This document shows positions 1 through 6,132 of a stretch of DNA of 10,655 nucleotides, piece after piece. Made by a program: the position numbers and the translations under genes. This DNA is from Physocladia obscura (taxonomy: Eukaryota > Chytridiomycota > Chytridiomycetes > Chytridiales > Chytriomycetaceae), in contig JADGJH010001331.1 of the NCBI GenBank assembly GCA_027596945.1, positions 1 through 10,655 on the forward strand, written 5' to 3'. Numbering within the stretch: the first letter of the stretch is position 1; every line of letters begins with the position of its first letter. Below the pieces are notes generated by a model. That model ran no database searches. It was not told the DNA's origin and was given only the letters and a program-made list of their open reading frames with translations.

Positions 1-60
1 GGAATAAAATGATGTTAGGGTATATTTTGGGTTTTATCTCATGCACTCCACCACAGAGTA

Positions 61-660
61 ATGCAGATTTCAACACCGGTACCACCCCAACAACCCCAAC
101 CACCTCCAAATAATACACTGCGGTGCTCACCATGCCTTCTAACCAGTCTCACCAATCTTGCAACTGCATTGCTATCAAGCACTCCACTTGACAAGGCCAG
201 TACTATTGAGTTTGAAGAATGGATGAACACCCTGATAGAACAAGAACTGAAAGAACTACCATCAATCACCATCCACAAATCAACTGAAGACAGCCCATCA
301 ACTCGAGCTGCAGCAATGCACAGTCAATTTTGGGAAGATTGGTTACAAGCTGAAAAAGTCGAACTTAAAGTTTTGAAGAAAAACAAGACTTTGAAACTAG
401 TTGAAGCCCCTAACAGTGCTAACATTATAGGCTCTAAATGGGTATACAAATTAAATTCAACGCTGATGGATTTGTAGAAAGATTCAAAACCCGCCTCATT
501 GCTCAAGGGTTCAAACAATAATTCAGCATGGACTTTACTGAAATACTCACCTGTAATGCGCAGAGCTACTTTTTGGTGGCTCCTTGCACTCACTGCTGTC
601 AACAAATGGAAAACAAGAATGGTTGATGTCAGCTCTGCCTACCTTTATATTGGTTTTTGA
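61..660 (+). pseudogene. Ty1/copia retrotransposon reverse transcriptase remnant
   Basis: This is the front part of a copia-type (RVT_2) reverse transcriptase. In the first frame (61 to about 450) the signature W..W..AEK.EL..L.KN.TL.LVEAP is followed by IIGSKWVYK. The reading then shifts one frame (about 450-540), giving NADGFVERFKTRLIAQGFKQ, a TAA stop at 519-521 and MDFTEI. It shifts again (541-660), giving SPVMRRATFWWLLALTAVNK and then MVDVSSAYLY, which contains the first palm Asp. The second catalytic motif (YVDD), RNase H, integrase and gag are absent, and homology ends at the TGA at 658-660. The proline-rich stretch at 70-110 is not recognisable as copia. With two frameshifts and a stop, it is a dead fragment. 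The family call is firm; the left boundary is uncertain. Confidence 0.88.
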
Positions 661-1426
661 GGTGTTAGGTTTAGTATTGTTGTGAGCCTTAAGCTTGATA
701 GTAGTTTTGGGTAGAGAGTTATTTATTTTAGATTGTTTTCAAAAGTCAAAATCCAACTTTCTTATAGCCATTTCATGCCTAATCAGTCCATTTCAAATTC
801 CCCATGATTTCACTTGATTAGTGATTACACACTTTTTGGGGTCCTTTCATTTTCCCTTTTTGCTTTCTTTAGAAAAGATCCAAAAAATAGCTCAAGTTCC
901 CAAAGTAAGGAGCCAGTCTTGTACTGCTGCTTCTGCTGTCACAAACTAGTTGTGTCAGCATGTAATGCAGTCAGCATTGAACATATATGGTTAGTTTGTT
1001 CAGCACCTTGTTGTCATTGTCAGTGTTTTACAATGTAGCTGCTTAAAGTCTATATTGGAAAAACAACTTTATTTATCACAATGCCAATTAGGTTCTTTCT
1101 GTCATGGCCACTGACATACTTAAACCATTGGGCCAAGAACTGACGGGGCTGGGCTGCCTTAATTTGCTTGTTCTTGGCACTGGTGGCTGTAGTCGGCTAA
1201 CTGGTTGTAACAAAAGAAAAATTTTCATTTCTGAAAATTAATTGAAACAAAATAGTCAGGACCAAATGTTGCCAACAACGCTGCGCCAGCTAGGATCACT
1301 CCAGCTCTCTACCCTGGTCTACTACGCAAGCCATGCCCTTGTGCAAGATGATCCAGGTGAGTGTTTGGAGTTTTCTTCTTATTAATGTTCCTTTTGTTTT
1401 TATTCTCAAAGGTACAGATTCCAAAA
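661..1426. other. AT-rich region without a recognised gene
   Basis: No convincing gene was seen. The segment starts with TGTTAG at 663, directly after copia homology ends; this resembles a copia LTR 5' end, but no matching LTR end or target-site duplication was found. A short open frame from ATG 1266 meets a GTGAGT at 1357 that could be a splice donor. A possible acceptor at 1410-1411 would keep the frame open to TAA 1522-1524, but the resulting peptide is not recognisable and runs through hairpin DNA. The ORF at 814-1038 looks like chance. Confidence 0.4.
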
Positions 1427-1557
1427 CACAGTTTTTGGGAAACTGTGGATGTAATCTGTTGGTGACAAATCTGGGTGTGCGCCTAGTGGCTGGCACACTT
1501 TGTTTTATTTTTATTTTATTTTAATAAAAATAAAATTTATTTAAAAATAAAAACAAA
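1427..1557. repeat. Two stem-loops followed by an AT-rich palindrome
   Basis: A perfect 8-bp stem (CACAGTTT at 1427-1434 with AAACTGTG at 1440-1447, 5-nt loop) is followed by GTGTGC at 1475-1480 pairing with GCACAC at 1493-1498. Then comes a roughly 59-nt A/T-only imperfect palindrome at 1499-1557 (TTTGTTTTATTTTTA with its near-complement TAAAAATAAAAACAAA). It has the same alternation of GC-containing stem-loop pair and AT-rich palindrome as the three units downstream, but no obvious primary-sequence homology to them. It may be a fourth, more diverged member; this is an inference. Confidence 0.55.
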
Positions 1558-1585
1558 GAGGAAAAAAACAGCAGGCACAGCTGGC

Positions 1586-1661
1586 TCCATCTCCTGATGG
1601 ATCTCTGCACGCTGCGCACATCAGCGCAGCTGCCAGCAGCCAAACACTGATGTGTTGCAGC
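1586..1661. repeat. Double-hairpin repeat, unit 1
   Basis: Hairpin A pairs TCCATC (1586-1591) with GATGGA (1596-1601) around a 4-nt loop. Hairpin B pairs GCTGCGCACATCAGCG (1611-1626) with CACTGATGTGTTGCAGC (1645-1661), one bulge. The 23 nt at 1604-1626 are identical to 1766-1788 in unit 2. A T-rich tract (1663-1690) follows directly. No coding potential is evident. Confidence 0.75.
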
Positions 1662-1727
1662 TGTTTTTTTCTTTTTGATCAGTTTTTTTTATAATAATTT
1701 TATATATTTATTTTAAATAAATACAGG

Positions 1728-1822
1728 CAGACAACAGCCAAATTGGCTCTGTTGTCTGACAGGTGTCTGCACGCTGCGCACATCAGCGTAAATCCTTGCG
1801 GGTAACGTTGACGTTGCGCAGC
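1728..1822. repeat. Double-hairpin repeat, unit 2
   Basis: Hairpin A has a perfect 10-bp stem (CAGACAACAG at 1728-1737 with CTGTTGTCTG at 1749-1758), and CCAA/TTGG can pair inside the loop. Hairpin B pairs GCTGCGCACATCAGCGT (1773-1789) with ACGTTGACGTTGCGCAGC (1805-1822). The left arm of B is identical to that of unit 1, while hairpin A is quite different in sequence. A (TTTTG)n tract follows at 1824-1845. Confidence 0.78.
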
Positions 1823-1910
1823 TGTTTTTGTTTTGTTTTGTTTTGTTTTAAATAATAAATCTCAATTAATTAGATTTTTATTTATGAAAAACAATGACAA
1901 AACTCACTGT

Positions 1911-1996
1911 GAATAGCTAAGCTTATGCTTAGTGCATTCCCTGTGCTGCGTGCATCAGCGTCGCCTCCTATGGATAGCGTGTTGATGTTGCACGGC
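1911..1996. repeat. Double-hairpin repeat, unit 3
   Basis: Hairpin A pairs CTAAGC (1917-1922) with GCTTAG (1927-1932) around TTAT, extended by GAAT (1911-1914) with ATTC (1936-1939) across an internal loop. Hairpin B pairs GCTGCGTGCATCAGCG (1945-1960; 14 of 16 bases match units 1 and 2) with the right arm at 1979-1996 (GTTGATGTTGCACGGC; 13 of 16 match unit 2). TGTTTT follows. The left arms of B in units 1-3 lie 162 and 172 nt apart, so the array has a period near 165 nt. Confidence 0.72.
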
Positions 1997-2007
1997 CTGT
2001 TTTAGCT

Positions 2008-2083
2008 TGTTGCAGTACATTTTTGCAACAGTTTGTTTTTTTTTGTTTTTGTCCTTTGCAAAAATTTACTGGGCTAAATTTTT
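2008..2083. repeat. Further stem-loop pair after the array
   Basis: TGTTGCA (2008-2014) pairs with TGCAACA (2024-2030). AAAAATTTA (2060-2068) pairs perfectly with TAAATTTTT (2075-2083) around the loop CTGGGC. They continue the hairpin chain but lack the conserved hairpin B sequence. Confidence 0.6.
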
Positions 2084-2300
2084 AATAAAAATAAAATGAA
2101 ATAATAAAAACTATTTATTTATTTTTATTTATTTAATTTGGACCAAAATAATAATAATAAAATAACTTTTATTTATTTATTACTTTTTATTTGCATTACT
2201 TGTTTTATTCCTTTAACTCTCACCACAGAGTCATCAGAACTTCAACATGACAAATTAAAAAAGTCAAAGAGAACATGAAGAATGAAAGGGAGTACAAGCC
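2084..2300. other. AT-rich low-complexity spacer
   Basis: Mostly A/T with ATTT and AAT micro-repeats, for example (AAT)n near 2147-2160. It contains ACCACAGAGT at 2222-2231, repeated from 50-59. No gene was recognised. The stretch 2250-2300 may hold the decayed beginning of the HNH relic that follows. Confidence 0.5.
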
Positions 2301-2552
2301 ATTTGGGTGATTAATCAGATTGTGCATTATGGTTGCTCTGATGAGTACTCTATGAAACATGCATTTCTTAACCAACATGACCTTTTAAAGTATTTGGGGA
2401 TTCCTGATGGTGTTGTGCCAAAGGGATATGAAATTGACCACATATAACCAAGAAGCGAGCATTTCACTGAGGAAGATTTCAATCACATCAATGCATATTG
2501 GAACATTTGGTTACTTCCTGCAAAGGACAACAATGATAGAAATAGAAAGTAA
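2301..2552 (+). pseudogene. HNH-type nuclease remnant
   Basis: One frame (codons starting at multiples of 3) reads as protein from 2301 to the TAA at 2550-2552, with one internal TAA at 2445-2447. It carries NQIVHYGCSDEYSMKHAF, LLKYLGIPDGVVPKGYEIDH, then after the stop P.SEHFTEEDF, HINAYWNIWLLPAKDNNDRN. The pattern EIDHI.P, then H-x2-N-x3-N and a ...LLPAKDNNDRNRK tail matches the beta-beta-alpha-metal HNH fold (DH pair, central N, distal N/R). The upstream frame is closed by TGA at 2283, so the N-terminus is lost or frameshifted. No flanking domain shows which kind of HNH protein it came from; a homing endonuclease, a mobile-element nuclease or a virus-derived HNH protein are all possible. 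The HNH assignment is by motif only. Confidence 0.6.
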
Positions 2553-2585
2553 ATTTGGCTCCAGAAAAAATCCAGCTGGCTGTAC

Positions 2586-2600
2586 TTTTTTTTTTTTTTT
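2586..2600. repeat. T15 homopolymer
   Basis: A run of 15 T lies between the HNH relic and the SIAH-like relic. It could be simple slippage or the complement of a poly(A) tail; no element boundary could be defined. Confidence 0.6.
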
Positions 2601-2661
2601 AATTATAAAAACTTAATTTATTGCTTAAACATATAAAATAGAACAGGAAATAAACTACTCA

Positions 2662-3451
2662 ATGAATTTAAAGCAATCTGACTTGTCATGCTGTGTTTGC
2701 CTTGAAAACATCAATTTCCCTATAATACAATGTGCTAATGGTTCAAATCCACACTTTGTTTGTATAAAATGCTGCCATTGACTGGGACAAAAGTGCCCTC
2801 AATGCAAAACAGAATCTCTTTTTCATAATAAACAGTTGCAAGTTGCATTGATGCCACACTTAATGCCATGCACAAATGAAAACTGCAAAATGAAGATATT
2901 ACAATGGAATCTGAATGAGCACGTTGAAGATTGTGATTACAAGAAAGTGAAATGTTTTGTTTGTCAAAAGAAGGGAATATTCCGTACAATGATATCACAC
3001 TTCAATGAAAATAGATACAAAACTGGAGTTATCAAACAAAAATTCAAAAATGTGGAACTGAGGGGATAAATGTCAAGGATTTAAGATTAATTTGGTAAAT
3101 GACAGTGTGTTGACAACAGAGCATGCTGCAGTTATAGTATACAAAAGCAAGTGCAATAAGTGGATTTTGTCACCCATTGCTCTTACAAAAATTCCAACTG
3201 TTGCAATAATAACAACTACTAAACCATTGCCAATTGGAGCCATGGCAGAGACAGCAATAAGAATGCAATGCACCTCAAAATTGGCCAGACCAGTGTTCAT
3301 GGAACTTGGGGAGTGTAGCACAATTTATGTGAATACAAAACGTTGTCAAGGAAAGATAGAAAGCGGTGATAGAATTCAAGAATTTCTAGGCCATATGTTT
3401 GCAGCAGATGGAGCTCCACTACCTGCATTCTCAGACTCTGACAACGATTAA
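2662..3451 (+). pseudogene. SIAH-like RING/zinc-finger E3 ubiquitin ligase, broken
   Basis: From ATG 2662 the frame encodes a RING core: CCVC, ten residues, QCANGSNPHFVCIKC, then KCPQC. An in-frame TGA (2779-2781) falls between the fourth and last cysteine pairs. A SIAH-type double zinc finger follows: MPCTNENC, NEHVEDCDY, KCFVCQ, and a final H at about 2999. Spacing and order match the Seven-in-absentia family (RING, then two zinc fingers with the HE..C.Y pattern). Near 3060-3066 the frame closes, and a +1 shift continues an open frame (about 3062-3451) ending in DSDND. This C-terminal part occupies the place of the substrate-binding domain, but I do not recognise it by sequence. Total length would be about 260 aa against about 280 for animal SIAH1. 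The family's role is substrate ubiquitination with an E2. It is a recent pseudogene or sequencing-damaged gene, since only two lesions are visible. Confidence 0.75.
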
Positions 3452-3573
3452 CGTCTCTTTATTTCAACAATCTTTTCTTCACTGATATCCTTCTTCAAGT
3501 GATGATGGAGTCTTTTCTGGATAGCTGGCTGATTGTCATGGAATTGTTTACAGAGGTTTATGTCTCCTTTCAT
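3448..3573 (-). CDS. Small unassigned ORF converging on the SIAH-like relic
   Basis: On the minus strand an open frame runs from about 3600 to TAA (plus-strand TTA at 3448-3450). From its only ATG (3571-3573) it gives 41 residues starting MKGDINLCKQFHDNQP and ending KIVEIKRR. Its composition (charged, helix-like, no low-complexity) is more protein-like than the surrounding AT-rich DNA. It is closed upstream by a stop at 3601-3603, so it could be the C-terminal scrap of a larger gene. No family is recognised. The stop overlaps the TAA (3449-3451) of the relic on the other strand. Confidence 0.3.
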   Translation of the reverse strand: MKGDINLCKQFHDNQPAIQKRLHHHLKKDISEEKIVEIKRR

Positions 3574-3603
3574 ATCTTCTTTGATTAAAATTTTTTCTAA
3601 TCA

Positions 3604-4196
3604 TAAGACAAAAAGTGCTGGTCTGAAAATGAAGACTAATCATCCATTATCATTATCAAAATAAAACAATGTCACATTTACACTCACAGAATGCCAATAA
3701 TGTAGTATAATGAATTCTCATTTTGCTCAAATACATTACTTTTTTTTATCAGAAAATAGAATTCAAATCACATATATACACATGTAGTGTCAATTTGTCA
3801 TTGTAAGGAATGCTTTACAATGTATGGATTATGCTTTTGATGAATGGGACAATGGCAGGAGGTGTTTACATAAGATATCACTATGTAATAATAAATATCT
3901 TTATTTAAATAAAAAGCCTTTTTTGATTCAATTCATTCAAAGTCTTGTCATTGGTTGCAAGACAAACAAATTTTCATTATTATCATTTGAAATTGAAGAA
4001 ATTTCTGTTCAATTGACAAATTTGTTCAATTAGCAAATGAAAATAAAAAGATCATTGACATGGTACCATTGAAAATGAATTGAATAATTAAATATATTTA
4101 GCAAATTGTCTCATCATCCCATTGATGTGATTTTTACAATTTTTCTAAGGGGAAAATACCTAAGCAGCAGTAAATAAACTATAAATAGTAAAAACA
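3604..4196. other. AT-rich region without a recognised gene
   Basis: A 69-codon ORF at 3824-4033 encodes a Lys/Leu/Asn-rich product with no recognisable motif and is probably chance. A perfect 8-bp stem-loop (CATTGTAA at 3799-3806 with TTACAATG at 3815-3822) lies just before it. Nothing else is supportable. Confidence 0.4.
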
Positions 4197-4277
4197 ATGG
4201 CAGCACTACAAAATTATCTAAATATTGACAACTTAGAGTTTGACAACTCTCTCCTAACAGCTTTCAGCTCTACTTAA
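4197..4277 (+). CDS. 26-codon ORF upstream of a poly(A) run
   Basis: ATG at 4197 in an AAAACAATGGCA context opens a frame of 26 codons (MAALQNYLNIDNLEFDNSLL, then TAFSST) ending at TAA 4275-4277. A 34-nt tail leads to the A24 tract at 4312-4335. No family is recognised. The ORF, short trailer and poly(A) layout could be the 3' end of a retrocopied mRNA, but no target-site duplication was found and chance is quite possible. Confidence 0.15.
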   Translation: MAALQNYLNIDNLEFDNSLLTAFSST

Positions 4278-4311
4278 CAGTATGTTCAATTTACAAGCAT
4301 CTGTTTTCATT

Positions 4312-4335
4312 AAAAAAAAAAAAAAAAAAAAAAAA
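4312..4335. repeat. A24 homopolymer
   Basis: A run of 24 A, the longest homopolymer in the window. It could be a retroposed poly(A) tail or simple slippage. Confidence 0.8.
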
Positions 4336-4355
4336 TGCAGAAAAAAAGTTGTAAA

Positions 4356-4579
4356 GTGTCAAGCAATGGGTTTAAGAGTAAAATTGGAGCACCAGAGCAA
4401 AAATTGAAGGATCAGAGCCAAAATCAGAGCAGTTGAGCAAAATTGCAATTACAAGGAGTTTCAACAGTGAAAATCAGAGTGCAAGAGCAAAAATTGGAAC
4501 AGCCAAGCAAAAATCAGTGTCAACAAGTCAATTGGTGTGTTTAAGAGTATAAATCAATGCACCAGAGTGAAAATTGAAG
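4356..4579. repeat. Degenerate nested tandem repeat
   Basis: Two homologous blocks lie about 160-170 nt apart. 4356-4409 and 4516-4579 both run AGTGTCAA, then TTTAAGAGTA, then GCACCAGAG and AAAATTGAAG in the same order. The DNA between is made of smaller degenerate units of the type AGAGCAAAAATTG (4395, 4415, 4434, 4474, 4484, 4505 and nearby). Frame stops argue against a functional coding repeat. Confidence 0.6.
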
Positions 4580-5433
4580 TCAAAGGTGGTGGATCCAAGT
4601 AACACATTAATGAGAAAGGTGGCACAAAGTACAAAGATGGTGCATTTGGTTAGAATGGTAGGTAGCATAACGCAAAAAATTGGTGCTGTACTGGTTTTTG
4701 TGTTCTGTGCTTCAATGTACAATTGAATTTTTGTTTTCTTTTGATTTTCAAAATGTACACTTAGAACATACTAAAGTTCTGGGGCTAAGGAAGTAATCTG
4801 AAAAGTTTTTATTTTGAAATTGAAGTTACTTCTGTTTCAATGCATCAACTGATGATTTGAACTATTTTGAGTAACAAAAGAAAGAAGAGAATTGAAAACA
4901 ATCAAAAGAAAAACCAGCTTCAAACTGATTTATGAGAGATTTTTGAAAACAGGAAACAAAAGTGTGAAAACTAAACAGAATTTTTGTTTGGAGGTCATTT
5001 TGCAAAATATTTGTATCCACCAAGCTGGCCTTTGAGAGTAAAATACTAATTTGTTATAAAGTTCCAAACATGTTGAGCAAATTAAAATAATCAGAGAAGA
5101 ATGGCATTTAGGGTTGTTGCAACCTCCATTTACAATTGTATAGGGTAAAGATTTTTAGCTATAGATTTACATTTCTCAAAATCCTTCATTCCAAGAATTC
5201 CGAACAGTCTTTAGACTAAATCTTGCAATTTCCTCCTCATGCAAAATCTTTATTGTATCAATACAAAGCTTCCACTGTTTTATTTTTTTTTTACTTTTAA
5301 GCAAATTGAGTGATTTCTTTTCAATAGAGAGTGAATTTATTCTTCAATACAACTTGAATCTTTTTACACTTTAACACTGGTGTTAGAGCAAAATACTAAC
5401 AAGCACTGAGGAAAAATTTCACTTTGTCAAAAG
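4580..5433. other. AT-rich region without a recognised gene
   Basis: A 38-codon ORF (4610-4726) ending in a hydrophobic stretch, and an antisense hydrophobic ORF at 4528-4722, overlap and neither is recognisable. The remainder is A/T-rich with a T9 run at 5284-5292. No RNA gene or mobile-element terminus was seen. Confidence 0.4.
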
Positions 5434-5477
5434 CTGCCAGAAAAATTCGCAGAATTTTCTGACAGATAAGATGTCAG
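5434..5477. repeat. Two interlocked stem-loops
   Basis: CTGCCAGAAAAATTC (5434-5448) pairs with GAATTTTCTGACAG (5452-5465) around the loop GCA, with one mismatch and one bulge. CTGACA (5459-5464) can instead pair with TGTCAG (5472-5477). The two structures share 5459-5465, so they exclude each other. Confidence 0.5.
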
Positions 5478-5809
5478 CATTTTCAATGTTGCACCTGGAA
5501 AATCTACAACTGTTTGTATTGGAGTTGTGAAGGTCCAAAAGTTATTTTGAGATTCAGTTAATACAAAGCTACATTGAAAGAAAAAACAGTGATAATGTTA
5601 TGCCTGTACTTGCTCAGCTAAAAGCATTACTGTAATCATTTCCATAGTTTAATTTTTTCTATTGTTTAATGTTTGTTGTTTGAATCTTTTATGTTCTTTA
5701 AATGACAAAAATCCCAATTTAAAGGAAACAACTTACCTGATGGTATTAAATTATCCAAGTCTTAATTTTAAACAATAATGAATAAATTAAACACAATTGC
5801 CGTTATTTA
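5478..5809. other. AT-rich region without a recognised gene
   Basis: No motif, structured RNA or convincing ORF was recognised in this stretch. Confidence 0.4.
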
Positions 5810-6106
5810 ATGGAAGTAATAGAAAAAAAATACAAAGGGCACAAGAAAATTAATGGACCATACAATTTTACATATCGTATAATACAACTGCACGTATTTG
5901 CAATTTGGATTGCTTGTTCTGCGCGTCAAAAAAACTCGTGGGATGAAGATTTGGTGTTGCCACGAGTCATTTGCAACAACGGGATTAAGAAAGTGACGCT
6001 GCTGTGTGGGGAAGTTTATAGTGGAATTGTAGTCATTGAAGTCGGTGTGAAAAAAAGATGTGAAATAAAAAGCAACTTGTTGTACTCATTGTATTTAAAC
6101 ATTTGA
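5810..6106 (+). CDS. Unrecognised 98-codon ORF upstream of ECH1
   Basis: An open frame from ATG 5810 to TGA 6106 encodes a 98-residue basic product with stretches such as LVLPRVICNNGIKKVTLLCG and VVIEVGVKKRCEIK. The antisense strand is also open over much of the same DNA, so the frame alone is weak evidence. Base composition becomes more balanced from about 5880, as in the genes to the right. A CTCGTGG/CCACGAG stem-loop (5935-5966) lies inside. The segment must also hold the ECH1 promoter, since ECH1 starts 26 nt downstream. It is either a small gene, a relic, or chance within regulatory DNA. Confidence 0.2.
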   Translation: MEVIEKKYKGHKKINGPYNFTYRIIQLHVFAIWIACSARQKNSWDEDLVLPRVICNNGIKKVTLLCGEVYSGIVVIEVGVKKRCEIKSNLLYSLYLNI

Positions 6107-6132
6107 AAAAAGTTTTCTTGAAAATAAAGCCG

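Noticed and set aside
39..278. Minus-strand ORF opposite the copia remnant
   Set aside because: It is antisense to the N-terminal part of the copia frame and has low-complexity Gly/Trp and Val/Leu runs.
1586..1996. CRISPR array
   Set aside because: Only three units, spacing of 162-172 nt, imperfect repeats, AT-rich spacers and a eukaryotic context.
2740..2750. GGTTCAAATCC, a perfect-looking tRNA B box
   Set aside because: No A box or cloverleaf could be drawn around it, and it lies inside the RING segment of the SIAH-like frame (codons for N-G-S-N-P).
3824..4033. 69-codon + strand ORF
   Set aside because: AT-driven composition (Lys, Asn, Leu, Phe), no motif, and no supporting context.
4528..4722. 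Minus-strand ORF with a membrane-like segment
   Set aside because: It covers the degenerate repeat, and an opposing + strand frame is equally open; no start context or homology.
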